DNA of 25,115 bases from an uncultured Bacilli bacterium (GCA_944331885.1 CALVJF010000006.1:1-25115), one strand, 5' to 3'; positions 9,019 through 16,546 are shown, numbered from the stretch's first letter. Numbers and translations: made by a program. The notes: generated from the sequence alone by a model not told the origin.

Positions 9019-9657
9019 ATGACAAATATTAATGACGATCAAATTAATAGAATGCGTCGTAAAAGCGTAAAACCAGGAGTGCATATTGTTTTTAGTAATC
9101 GCAAAAAAATTGTGGTAAGATTTAAAACATTTTTAATAGCAAGTGCTTTGGCGACCGGCATTATGGCTGGCGGAGCTAATGGACTAGCAAATATGATTGA
9201 AAATGTTAAAGACAATTGGGATTTTAATTCATATGTTCAACAGTTTGATGATGTAATAAGTGATGAAAATGCAATTTATAGAACTGGCGATCAATTGCAG
9301 TATCATGCTTATAGTGAGAATTTTATTGGGCAAGAAATAGCGATGTCAGCTAATCCTGAATTAGAAATGTATAATGTTTATTCTAGGATTAAAAATGATG
9401 AGATTGAAGGTTATTTAAAAGAAGAAAATCTTGATCGAATTATAAGGTCAGTTTCAATATATGCCAATAGCGATCCAGAAAATGAAAAAATACAGTGTTT
9501 TGCCGGTTGTAAATCTTGGGATGATTTTTTAATAAAGCAAAAATGCGTTATAGATGGGGAACCGAGTTCGGAGATGTATGAGACTTATATAAGAATGGTG
9601 GTTGATGCGGCTTTAAAAGAGCAGGAATTAGAAGAAAAATTTGGAGTTGGTGCTTAA
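9019..9657 (+). CDS. Membrane-anchored protein of unknown function
   Basis: 212 residues, not recognised. Seen: a basic N-terminus (MRRKS, NRKK), one hydrophobic segment at about 34-55 rich in Ala/Gly (FLIASALATGIMAGGANG), then an acidic, mostly soluble C-terminal region of ~155 residues with Cys in CFAGC and KQKC. By the positive-inside rule the C-terminal part should lie outside the cell. Start: GTG 9010 is in frame, but AAGGTGA (9007-9013) overlaps it and is well placed for ATG 9019, and the promoter would put transcription start only a few bases before 9010. One base separates its TAA from the ATG of the next gene, so the two are translationally coupled. The consensus promoter suggests strong expression. 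No function is claimed. Confidence 0.75.
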   Translation: MTNINDDQINRMRRKSVKPGVHIVFSNRKKIVVRFKTFLIASALATGIMAGGANGLANMIENVKDNWDFNSYVQQFDDVISDENAIYRTGDQLQYHAYSENFIGQEIAMSANPELEMYNVYSRIKNDEIEGYLKEENLDRIIRSVSIYANSDPENEKIQCFAGCKSWDDFLIKQKCVIDGEPSSEMYETYIRMVVDAALKEQELEEKFGVGA

Positions 9658-9658
9658 T

Positions 9659-9886
9659 ATGTCAAAAGAATTAGAATATGTCGAATTAGAAGATAAAGAA
9701 AACTATGTAATATTAAAAATTCTTGAGGGAACAAACAAATATGTATATCTAGCAAACATAAAAGATGCTAGTGATTTAGTTATTAGAAAGTTAATTGTAA
9801 TCGATGAACAAGAAATTTTAGCTGGTTTAGATACAGATCAAGAATTTAATGAAGCTATGGAATTGTTTAAGAAAAATGCTATTTAA
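9659..9886 (+). CDS. Small DUF1292-like (YrzB-type) protein
   Basis: 75 residues, acidic. The order VILKILEGTNKYVYL - DLVIRKLIVI - EQEILAGLDTDQEFNEAMELF resembles DUF1292: a short beta-rich body, then an Asp/Glu-rich segment and a C-terminal helix beginning with an EF/EW-type pair. The match is by eye and moderate. ATG 9659 is preferred over the in-frame TTG 9641, which lies inside the upstream gene. The start is one base after the upstream stop, and the 3' end forms the terminator stem. Function of the family is not established. Confidence 0.65.
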   Translation: MSKELEYVELEDKENYVILKILEGTNKYVYLANIKDASDLVIRKLIVIDEQEILAGLDTDQEFNEAMELFKKNAI

Positions 9887-9897
9887 TAGCTTTTTTT
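9878..9897 (+). terminator. Rho-independent terminator after the DUF1292-like gene
   Basis: GCTAT TTA ATAGC stem-loop followed by seven T. The stem includes the last codons and the TAA stop. Flanking A and T tracts can extend the stem. Confidence 0.65.
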
Positions 9898-9898
9898 A

Positions 9899-9927
9899 TT
9901 GTATTTAAAAGAAATTGTTGGTATATT
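9899..9927 (+). promoter_or_regulatory. Possible pyruvate kinase promoter
   Basis: TTGTAT (9899-9904), 17 bases, TATATT (9922-9927), directly after the preceding terminator. The -35 is weak. A CATAAT at 9933-9938 is an alternative -10. Confidence 0.35.
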
Positions 9928-9974
9928 TTTTACATAATGTTTTGAGGGAAAGGGTTTATAAAAGGTGATATTTA

Positions 9975-11384
9975 ATGAAAAAGACAAAAATTATATGTAG
10001 TATTGGACCTGCTAGTTGTAATGCTGATACAATGGAAAAAATGGTTTATGCTGGTATGAATGTGGCAAGAATTAATTTTTCACATGCTACTGAAGAAGAA
10101 AAAGTAAATGTGGTTAAAACTGTTAAAGAAGTTCGTAAAAGAACTAATAAATACATAGGTATTTTATACGATACTAAAGGCCCTGAATTTCGTAATGGAA
10201 TGTTAGAAAACGGGGAAATTAATCTTGTTGAAGGTAAAACAATTAGAGTCGTTAAAGAAAGTGTTTTGGGTAATGAAGAAAGATTTTCTGTTAATCATCC
10301 AGGAGCAATTGATAGTTTAAGTATTGGAGATTCTATTTTATTAGAAAATGGTTTAATGGAAATAACTGTAATTTCTAAAGAAGAAGACGGAGTTACTTGT
10401 AAAATTATAAATGGAGGTGTTCTTGGAAATAAGAAAAGTCTTAGTGTCCCTGGTGTACATTTAGATATTCCATTTATTAGTGAAGAAGACTATGAAGATA
10501 TTGTTTATGCATGTCAACATGATGGTAATTTTTTAGCTTTATCATTTGTTTCAAGCAAAGATGATGTCCTAGAAGCTAGGGAAATACTAAAAAAATATAA
10601 TCGTGACAACATGAAGATTATATCTAAAATTGAAAGTACAACTGGTGTTAAAAACATCGACGAAATACTAGAGGTTAGTGATGGCATTATGGTTGCTCGT
10701 GGAGATTTGGGTGTTGAAGTGCCAATGGAAGAATTACCTTTTACTCAAAAAATGATAATTCGTAAATGCCGTGAACATGGTAAAATTGCTATTGTAGCAA
10801 CCGAAATGTTAGAATCAATGAAAAAGAATCCACGCCCTACTCGTGCTGAGGTTAGTGACATTGCAAATGCGGTTTTAAATGGTACCGATGCAGTAATGTT
10901 GAGTGGTGAGACGACAACTGGCAAATATCCTGTTGAAGCTGTTAAAAGTATGGCAAGTATTTGCGCTCATAATGAGTTACATTTAAATTATGCTGAAAGA
11001 ATTGGTTCTAAGTTTGCTTATGATATACCTAGCACTATCGCAGCTGCTATTGACGAAGCTACTAATGCTTTAGATGTTAAAGCAATTGTAACAGCAACTA
11101 TGTCTGGTTATTCGGCTAATCAAATAAGTAATTTACGTCCTAATTCAATTATTTTAGCTGCTTGTCCAAATGAAGAAGTAGCTTATAGTTTAGCTCTTAA
11201 TTTTGCAGTTTATCCAACAATTATTCCAATTGAGAAAACTACAGATAAATTATTAGCTGACTGTGTAGATTGTGCAACAAAAATATTAAATTTAAGTAAA
11301 GGTGACATTGTTATATTAGCAGGTGGAATTCCAATTGAAAAAGAAATTGGGGTTACTAATTTTATAAAAATTGAAGAAATTTAG
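9975..11384 (+). CDS. pyk: Pyruvate kinase
   Basis: 469 residues, the usual length for a bacterial enzyme without the extra C-terminal PEP-utiliser-like domain found in Bacillus. It converts phosphoenolpyruvate and ADP to pyruvate and ATP, the last step of glycolysis, in the cytosol. Seen in order: N-terminal KIICSIGPAS; the substrate-binding MNVARINFSHA; a B domain (~70-165) opened by DTKGPEFR; catalytic Lys in SKIES; the metal-binding MVARGDLGVEVP; ATEMLESM; and the allosteric-domain lead SGETTTGKYPVEAV. ATG 9975 follows AAAGGTGAT. Bracketed by terminators, so monocistronic. An AGG codon in LEAREIL falls on a conserved Arg, so AGG reads normally here. Confidence 0.97.
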   Translation: MKKTKIICSIGPASCNADTMEKMVYAGMNVARINFSHATEEEKVNVVKTVKEVRKRTNKYIGILYDTKGPEFRNGMLENGEINLVEGKTIRVVKESVLGNEERFSVNHPGAIDSLSIGDSILLENGLMEITVISKEEDGVTCKIINGGVLGNKKSLSVPGVHLDIPFISEEDYEDIVYACQHDGNFLALSFVSSKDDVLEAREILKKYNRDNMKIISKIESTTGVKNIDEILEVSDGIMVARGDLGVEVPMEELPFTQKMIIRKCREHGKIAIVATEMLESMKKNPRPTRAEVSDIANAVLNGTDAVMLSGETTTGKYPVEAVKSMASICAHNELHLNYAERIGSKFAYDIPSTIAAAIDEATNALDVKAIVTATMSGYSANQISNLRPNSIILAACPNEEVAYSLALNFAVYPTIIPIEKTTDKLLADCVDCATKILNLSKGDIVILAGGIPIEKEIGVTNFIKIEEI

Positions 11385-11411
11385 AAATCACACTTAAGTG
11401 TGATTTTTTTT
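11385..11411 (+). terminator. Terminator of pyruvate kinase
   Basis: Perfect inverted repeat AAATCACACTT / AAGTGTGATTT starting directly after the TAG, then a run of T to 11411. Confidence 0.85.
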
Positions 11412-11413
11412 GG

Positions 11414-11445
11414 AAAATAAAAAAACTCTAGCTAACACTAGAGTT
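11414..11445 (-). terminator. Terminator of the mraZ-rsmH-ftsL-PBP cluster
   Basis: On the - strand AACTCTAG (11445-11438) pairs with CTAGAGTT (11431-11424) around a six-base loop, followed by a T-rich tract. The stem encodes the last residues and stop of the PBP. It faces the pyruvate kinase terminator, so both convergent units end within 60 bases. Confidence 0.8.
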
Positions 11446-12108
11446 ACTTTCCTTTTCTTGTAATTTTATAGTTAAATTAGATTGAGAATTAATTACAGTT
11501 CCTTCTTCAATACTACTTTCAGTTACTTCACCATAGCCACTAATTGTATATTTAAGACCAACAAGATTGCAGAATGTTATAACTTCATTACGAGACCAGC
11601 CAGTAATATCTGGCATTGTAATTTCAGTACCATTAGTATATAAAAATACTTTGCTACCAGATATTATTGTCTGATTAATAGGATATTGTTTAATAATATA
11701 TTTCCCGTTACCAATTATAATTGGGTCTAATTTTTGTTTTTTTAACTTTTCTTCTATTTCTTTAACATCTAAGCTAAGGTAAGAACTTACATTAATAGAG
11801 TTATCTACTTCGCTAATGTCATTTATATTTTCAATATTTTTATATTTAGCTATTTCAGCAATTAATGATGCAACAGATTTCCCTACCAAGGAAATTGGGC
11901 CGTGGTAACGTTTAACAGATATATAAACTATATAACGCGGATCATCATATGGGAAAAGTCCTGCAAAACTACGGATATAGTCATATGTTCCAGTTAAATA
12001 TCCGCCATTTCCAGCTATTTGAGCAGTACCAGTTTTGCCGATTACTTCAACGGTACTTGGTTGATAAACATAAGCATCTGTTCTTTTAGTAGTAATTACT
12101 TGACGCAT
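11428..12108 (-). CDS. C-terminal fragment of the division PBP: KTG box and PASTA repeats
   Basis: 226 residues from the first ATG after the in-frame TGA at 12349-12351, in the same frame as the upstream part. It holds the KTGT motif (residues 25-28), the last of the three transpeptidase motifs, then the end of the transpeptidase domain (~30-100) and two PASTA-like repeats (~105-165 and ~168-220). ATG 12108 is an internal Met (DLMRQV) with no visible ribosome binding site, so independent translation is unlikely. Alone it cannot be a working enzyme because the nucleophile Ser is in the other fragment. The coding frame between 12109 and 12348 is intact and well conserved (TAAFGQGITTTPIQ). Ends with TAG inside the terminator stem. 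Confidence 0.6.
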   Translation of the reverse strand: MRQVITTKRTDAYVYQPSTVEVIGKTGTAQIAGNGGYLTGTYDYIRSFAGLFPYDDPRYIVYISVKRYHGPISLVGKSVASLIAEIAKYKNIENINDISEVDNSINVSSYLSLDVKEIEEKLKKQKLDPIIIGNGKYIIKQYPINQTIISGSKVFLYTNGTEITMPDITGWSRNEVITFCNLVGLKYTISGYGEVTESSIEEGTVINSQSNLTIKLQEKESNSSVS

Positions 12109-12348
12109 TAAATCTATAAGTTTGTTGGTTGTCGCACTACTAGCTACACGACCTAACTCGGTACGTTTAGCTTGTTCAATAACTTTGCCTGTAGAGCTAT
12201 CAACTATTTTATCGACAATATATGGTTTTACTACTACCCCATCATTAGCAAGAAAAGTTAAAGCTTGAAGATTTTGGATGGGAGTAGTAGTGATTCCTTG
12301 ACCGAAAGCGGCAGTAGCAATTTCAGTACGGTATTTGAAATCAACTTT

Positions 12349-13548
12349 TCAGGCCATTTCGTTTGGTAAAGTTATTCCTGTTTTTTGGCCAAAACCTAAT
12401 TTTTCATAATAAGATTTTAATGTATCTGCTCCCATTTCTAAGGCAAGATTTGTAGCGGCAACGTTAGATGAATAAGTAAATCCGGTATCGTATGATATTT
12501 TGCCCCAACCTACATTATTGAAGTCTTTGATTATTGAACCATCGACGGGTTTAGTACCTGATTGGTACATAGCATCCCCATCATATATACCCTCTTCCAT
12601 AGCGGCCATAAAGGAAAATATCTTCATAGTTGATCCTGGTTCATATACATATTGGGTTAAAGGATTATAATATAATTCAATATCCATTATGTTAGCATTA
12701 AAGGATGGACTTGATGTTGTTGCTAGTACTGCTCCTGTTTTACCATCAAGTACAGATAAAGTTACCCATTCGATGTCATAATCTTCGACAATATTATTTA
12801 CGGCATTTTCGGCATATAATTGAATATTGTTATCAATTGTCAAATAAATATCTTTACCAGAAGTTGGTTGTTGAAGGTCAGCTTCAGTATTAGGAATTTG
12901 GTAGCCGTAGGCATCTTGTTGATATACTCTGTAGCCATCGGTACCTGTAAGTTCATCATTAAAGTAGGCTTCTATTCCCATTTGGCCGGTAATTTTGCCA
13001 TCGATATTTTTGGCATATCCTACTGTGTATGATGCAAAACGTCCCATTTTATAAAATCTTTTGGTACTGGCTATAAAATCTATTCCTGGAAGATTCAATT
13101 TTTCTATTTCACTTTTAACTAATTCGGTAATGCCTCGGCCATTAGGCCCTAACTCAACTTGGTACAAATCTTTACTTAAAAGAGATAATATATAGTCTTC
13201 GTCCATATTAAGAATTGGTGAAAGTAATGAGGCAGTTTTTTCTTTATCAACAACATGTTGAGGATTAGACTCATTAGTAGTACGAGAACTATCTAAATAA
13301 GCAATAACTGTATAGGAATTTACACTTTGAGCTAATGGCTCGCCATTGACATCATAAATTGTCCCACGTTTAGCATATAGCGTTTCAGTAACGGTATTAC
13401 GATTAGAAGCAAATTCTGCTAAGTTAATACCATCTACTTTAGGAAGTAATACGACAGCTGCAAGTTTTAGAAAGACACAAAAAAAAGAAAGTAAAATACA
13501 GATAAAGATAAATTTATTTATAACTATCGTATTTTTCCTTCTTTTCAT
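12349..13548 (-). CDS. N-terminal part of the division PBP (transpeptidase with SxxK and SxN)
   Basis: 399 residues up to the in-frame TGA. Membrane anchor at ~11-36; PBP dimerisation domain with RGTIYDVNGEPLA (~61-73); transpeptidase domain from ~235 with nucleophile Ser306 and Lys309 in GSTMKIF and the SxN motif Ser360-Asn362. Role of the intact protein: cross-linking of septal peptidoglycan as partner of FtsW/FtsL in the divisome, with the catalytic domain outside the membrane. Starts at ATG 13548 behind AGGAGT, 14 bases after ftsL. As translated under the standard code it lacks KTG and cannot be active. Confidence 0.8.
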   Translation of the reverse strand: MKRRKNTIVINKFIFICILLSFFCVFLKLAAVVLLPKVDGINLAEFASNRNTVTETLYAKRGTIYDVNGEPLAQSVNSYTVIAYLDSSRTTNESNPQHVVDKEKTASLLSPILNMDEDYILSLLSKDLYQVELGPNGRGITELVKSEIEKLNLPGIDFIASTKRFYKMGRFASYTVGYAKNIDGKITGQMGIEAYFNDELTGTDGYRVYQQDAYGYQIPNTEADLQQPTSGKDIYLTIDNNIQLYAENAVNNIVEDYDIEWVTLSVLDGKTGAVLATTSSPSFNANIMDIELYYNPLTQYVYEPGSTMKIFSFMAAMEEGIYDGDAMYQSGTKPVDGSIIKDFNNVGWGKISYDTGFTYSSNVAATNLALEMGADTLKSYYEKLGFGQKTGITLPNEMA

Positions 13549-13562
13549 TTTTCGACTCCTAA

Positions 13563-13862
13563 CTATCTTTTGTCAACAATTTTAATGTTATCATTATTAT
13601 AAGATAAACCCATATCATTTGCAACTGCTTGAATTTTATCTAAGCTAGCTAGTTCACTTATTTTCATATTTAAACTTTCATTTATACTTGATTGTTGTTT
13701 AATATTTATTTTTATCTTTTCAACATCAATATTTGTTTCAGATACTAAGGCTTTAGAATAGACATTAATAACTGGCAAAGCTATTAAAAGAACAGCAATA
13801 AAGAAAACTAATGTTTTTTCTCCTTTTAATAATTTTACTTTAGAATTGTTATTTTTTTTCAT
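13563..13862 (-). CDS. ftsL: FtsL-like cell division protein
   Basis: 99 residues: a basic cytoplasmic N-terminus, one membrane segment at ~18-37 (TLVFFIAVLLIALPVINVYS), then a coiled-coil-like extracytoplasmic part (~45-90) with spaced Leu/Ile and a short Gly-containing tail. Size, topology and position between rsmH and the division PBP identify it; FtsL sequences are poorly conserved, so position carries most weight. The family forms the FtsQLB complex that activates the septal FtsW-PBP pair. Starts 3 bases after the rsmH stop, with AAAGGA before ATG 13862. Confidence 0.82.
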   Translation of the reverse strand: MKKNNNSKVKLLKGEKTLVFFIAVLLIALPVINVYSKALVSETNIDVEKIKINIKQQSSINESLNMKISELASLDKIQAVANDMGLSYNNDNIKIVDKR

Positions 13863-13865
13863 AAT

Positions 13866-14789
13866 CTAAATCCTTTCTATAATTCTTAACTTAGCACTTT
13901 TACTTCGGGAATTTTCATTTATTTCTTGAGCACTTGGCAAGATTGGTTTCTTATTAATTAATTTAATTTTAGGTTGGTATTCTTTGGGAATTACTGGTAA
14001 ACCTTTAACTAATTCATTAATTTCACTATATTGTTTAAATATTTGCTTTACTATGCGATCTTCTAAGGAATGAAAAGTTATAACACTTATTCTTCCCTGA
14101 GGATTGAGCAATTCAATGGCATCTGGTAATACTTGCTTTAAAACATCTAACTCTTTATTTACTTCGATACGAATTGCTTGAAATATTTTGCGTTCAGGAT
14201 GGTGCAGATTAAAGTATTTAGCACCAACAGCTTTTTCTATTACTTGGACTAACTCTTTGGTAGTTGTAATTGGTTTAGATTGAAGAGTTTTTTTAATTTG
14301 GCGAGCTATTGGTCGAGATAATTTTTCTTCGCCATAGAGGAAAAATATATTTGCTAACTCATCTTCATTATAATTATTAATGATGTCAGATGCTGTTACA
14401 TTTTCTGATTGATTCATTCGCATATCAAGGGGAGCATCTTGCATAAAGGAAAATCCTCTACTCTTTTCATCAATTTGAGGACTCGATAATCCTAAATCAA
14501 AAATAATTCCATCCACTTTATCAATATTAAATTCTGCTAGTTTATTTTTCAATTGGCAAAAATTAGCATGAATTAAGGTAAATTGATTACTTATTTGGGC
14601 TAGCTTTTCTTGGGAATAGTTAATAGCTTCTATATCTTGGTCAAAAGCGTATAAATGACCATTTGTTATTTGTTTTAAAATGGCACTACTATGGCCACCA
14701 TATCCTAGTGTAGCATCGACATAAATCCCATTAGGCTTAATATTTAAGCCTTCGATAGCCTCATTTTTTAAAACACTATAATGTTTCAT
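13866..14789 (-). CDS. rsmH: 16S rRNA m4C1402 methyltransferase RsmH (MraW)
   Basis: 307 residues. The N-terminus MKHYSVLKNEAIEGL and VDATLGYGGHSSAIL are the family start and SAM-binding glycine loop; then DGIIFDLGLSSPQID, GFSFM...PLDMRMN, RPIARQI, FQAIRIEVNKEL and ISFHSLEDR-like VITFHSLEDRIVK follow in order. It methylates N4 of C1402 in 16S rRNA using SAM. ATG 14789 is chosen because it begins the conserved MKHYSVL and has GGAAG nine bases before it; the upstream in-frame ATG 14822 adds 11 residues inside mraZ. It overlaps the mraZ end by 14 bases, suggesting translational coupling. Confidence 0.96.
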   Translation of the reverse strand: MKHYSVLKNEAIEGLNIKPNGIYVDATLGYGGHSSAILKQITNGHLYAFDQDIEAINYSQEKLAQISNQFTLIHANFCQLKNKLAEFNIDKVDGIIFDLGLSSPQIDEKSRGFSFMQDAPLDMRMNQSENVTASDIINNYNEDELANIFFLYGEEKLSRPIARQIKKTLQSKPITTTKELVQVIEKAVGAKYFNLHHPERKIFQAIRIEVNKELDVLKQVLPDAIELLNPQGRISVITFHSLEDRIVKQIFKQYSEINELVKGLPVIPKEYQPKIKLINKKPILPSAQEINENSRSKSAKLRIIERI

Positions 14790-15222
14790 GATAATCAACT
14801 TCCGTAAATAAATTTTCAGCAATTAAGTCCATTTGCTCAGAATTTTCTTCAAAGAACTGTTGCCAATTTTCAGCAGACCAAATTTCAATTCGGTCGTTAG
14901 CGCCGATCACTACACATTCTTTTTGAAGATCGGCATAACTAACGAGTGGGGAGGCAATGTTAATTCGACCTTGTCGATCAAATTCACATTCAGCAGCACC
15001 GGAAAAAAAGGTTCTAATAAATGTTCGGGCATTTTTTTTAGTAAAAGGTAGAGTATTTAATTTGGAAACAATCTTTTGCCATTCTGTTTCCGAGTAGATA
15101 TAAAGGCATTTTTCCAAGCCTCGAGTCATAATGAACTTTTCCCCGAGTTCATAACGCAATTTAGCTGGGATAATTATTCGGCCTTTGTCATCAATATTAT
15201 GATGAAATTCACCCATGAACAT
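14776..15222 (-). CDS. mraZ: Transcriptional regulator MraZ
   Basis: 148 residues with two AbrB-like SpoVT swapped-hairpin halves: MFMGEFHHNIDDKGRIIIPA at the start and FDRQGRINIASPLVSYADL in the second half, each with the DxxGR signature (DDKGR, DRQGR). MraZ forms a ring and binds spaced TGG-type repeats before its own operon to repress the division cluster. ATG 15222 begins the conserved MFMGE; an ATG at 15255 would translate through the operator. Four boxes of the expected type lie directly upstream (15232-15265). First gene of the mraZ-rsmH-ftsL-PBP unit. Confidence 0.95.
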   Translation of the reverse strand: MFMGEFHHNIDDKGRIIIPAKLRYELGEKFIMTRGLEKCLYIYSETEWQKIVSKLNTLPFTKKNARTFIRTFFSGAAECEFDRQGRINIASPLVSYADLQKECVVIGANDRIEIWSAENWQQFFEENSEQMDLIAENLFTEVDYHETL

Positions 15223-15231
15223 TTTTATCCC

Positions 15232-15265
15232 CCACTTTCCACCACAATGTACCACTGTCTACCAT
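15232..15265 (-). promoter_or_regulatory. Putative MraZ operator: four TGG boxes at 10-bp spacing
   Basis: On the - strand, ATGG then three GTGG occur at exact 10-base steps (plus-strand CCAY at 15262, 15252, 15242 and 15232), ending 10 bases before ATG 15222. MraZ is known to bind three or four direct TGGG-type repeats separated by five bases, which gives the same period. The first box overlaps the end of the -10 element, so binding would block transcription of mraZ and the division genes. Confidence 0.8.
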
Positions 15266-15269
15266 TATA
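15264..15269 (-). promoter_or_regulatory. -10 element of the mraZ promoter
   Basis: TATAAT on the - strand about 42 bases before ATG 15222. A TTTACA (15295-15290) stands 20 bases further upstream, longer than the usual spacer, so the -35 is uncertain. The -10 merges with the first MraZ box. Confidence 0.6.
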
Positions 15270-15306
15270 GTACTTAAAATAGCCTATTTTGTAAATACTT
15301 CCATTT

Positions 15307-15344
15307 AAAAAAGTGTCACTTTTTTTGCTTGTTGACACTTTTTT
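15307..15344 (-). terminator. Terminator after ddl, symmetrical on both strands
   Basis: Perfect 12-base arms AAAAAAGTGTCA / TGACACTTTTTT with a 14-base loop, four bases after the ddl stop. It isolates the hydrolase-murF-ddl unit from the mraZ promoter. The A and T ends would let it work in both directions. Confidence 0.82.
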
Positions 15345-15347
15345 ACA

Positions 15348-16544
15348 CTAATTTAACTTGTTTTTGTTGCCTTTTGAACCATTATAGGTTGCTAAAATAT
15401 TGGATTCAAAATTTGTGATTCTTTTTTGTTCAGATTTATAATCTTTAATGGCAGTTGCTATCATATCATCAAGTAATTCAGTATAGCTTTTGCCTTTGGC
15501 TTTGAAGAAAAAGAAAGCTAAACAGCCTGGAATAGTATTTGGCTCATTTAAATAAACTTGTTTTGTTTTTTTATCAACCAAATAATCAAATCTGGTTACC
15601 CCTGTTAAATTAAAGAGTTTAAAAGCTTTAATTGATGTTTCGATTATTTCTTTTTCAATTTTTTTATCTAATTTGGCAGGTATTTTAAAACCACTAGTAT
15701 TAATTTTTCCACTGCTTTTGGATCCTGTTTTTGTTTTTTTGCTACCCTCACCTATATATTTATCTTCAAAAGTTAAGAAACTATTATTAGTTAAAAATTC
15801 TCCTAATAAACTTGTCTCTTGAAATTCATGATTTCCTACTACAGCGCAATCTATTTCTTGCAGATTTTCAATAACGGCTTCAACAACTATTTTATTATCA
15901 TAAGTAATTGCTTCATCGATAGCACTTCTCAACTCATCTTTATTTTTAGCAAATGTAATACCAATACTACTACCTAAGCGAGCTGGTTTTACTATTACAG
16001 GGTAATGTAGTTTTTCTATTTCTTTGATAATATTGTTTTCGTCAGTTATATATTCATTATCGTAAAACCATACATATGCTGGTACTTTAATACCTGCTGA
16101 TTCTAATAATTGTTTTTGAACAACTTTATCTTGGCCAATTGCTGCTCCTAACATTGAAGGACCAGCATATGGAATACCAATTGTTTCTAAATAGCCGGCT
16201 AAAGAACCATCTTCTACACCTTTTCCGTGAACGATAGGGATTACAACATCTATTGTATTAACAACGCTTTTGAAAAGACCTTTAGTTTTTTGTAGAACAA
16301 ATTCATTATTTTTTTTAATTAAGCATACTTCTTTGGCATATAAATTAATATTTTCTAGATCTTTAAATACCTCCATAGATGTTAATCTTGGGGAAGTATA
16401 CCAAATTCCATCTTTACTAATATAAATAGGAACAACTTCGTATTTATCTTTATTCAAAAATTCCATGGCTTGAACTGCAGTAATAATACTAACTTCATGT
16501 TCGACAGATTTGCCACCAAATATAACTCCAACTTTTATTTTCAT
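15348..16544 (-). CDS. ddl: D-alanine--D-alanine ligase family enzyme
   Basis: 398 residues, longer than the usual ~350-370. ATP-grasp enzyme joining two D-Ala for the MurF step. Seen: VIFGGKSVEHEVSIITA with the Glu of EHEVS; PIVHGKGVEDGSLAG; GIPYAGPS; VIVKPARLGSSIGI; TRFDYL and the metal site NEPNTIPG. Deviations: the omega-loop region around 240-285 carries a Lys/Ser/Gly-rich stretch (GEGSKKTKTGSKSSGK), and after NTIPG the typical Phe-Thr-x-x-Ser-x-x-Pro is replaced by CLAFFFFKAKG. Similar NTIPGSLAFY-type variants exist as I recall them, so this is probably a subfamily and not damage. It starts two bases after murF, with GGAAAGAAG inside the murF end. Confidence 0.88.
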   Translation of the reverse strand: MKIKVGVIFGGKSVEHEVSIITAVQAMEFLNKDKYEVVPIYISKDGIWYTSPRLTSMEVFKDLENINLYAKEVCLIKKNNEFVLQKTKGLFKSVVNTIDVVIPIVHGKGVEDGSLAGYLETIGIPYAGPSMLGAAIGQDKVVQKQLLESAGIKVPAYVWFYDNEYITDENNIIKEIEKLHYPVIVKPARLGSSIGITFAKNKDELRSAIDEAITYDNKIVVEAVIENLQEIDCAVVGNHEFQETSLLGEFLTNNSFLTFEDKYIGEGSKKTKTGSKSSGKINTSGFKIPAKLDKKIEKEIIETSIKAFKLFNLTGVTRFDYLVDKKTKQVYLNEPNTIPGCLAFFFFKAKGKSYTELLDDMIATAIKDYKSEQKRITNFESNILATYNGSKGNKNKLN

Positions 16545-16546
16545 AA

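Larger units (their letters stand above)
11428..13548 (-). pseudogene. Division penicillin-binding protein (FtsI/PBP2x/PbpB type) interrupted by one in-frame TGA
   Basis: Read through the single TGA (codon 400), the frame gives one ~706-residue class B PBP with every expected part: N-terminal membrane anchor, dimerisation domain, SxxK, SxN, KTG and two PASTA repeats. There is no frameshift and no other lesion. The TGA sits at LPNEMA-X-KV, where the family has Gly (E. coli FtsI ...ERSG) and where PBP2 in this window has LPNETTG; GGA to TGA is one base. It is therefore a fresh nonsense mutation, a sequence or assembly error, or a UGA read as sense. A dead copy would be surprising because the septal transpeptidase is normally essential and this is the dcw copy. 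I cannot choose between these from the window. Confidence 0.65.

Noticed and set aside
10561..10620. Reassignment of AGG (reported in some uncultured Bacilli)
   Set aside because: The AGG in pyruvate kinase falls on the conserved Arg of the LEIRE-like motif, so it reads as Arg.
11428..13548. Genetic code 4 (UGA = Trp, Mollicutes style) as explanation of the in-frame TGA
   Set aside because: The position is a conserved Gly, and every Trp I read in the window, including the adhesin and PBP2, is TGG. A code-4 AT-rich genome would show many internal TGA codons. UGA = Gly is left open under findings.
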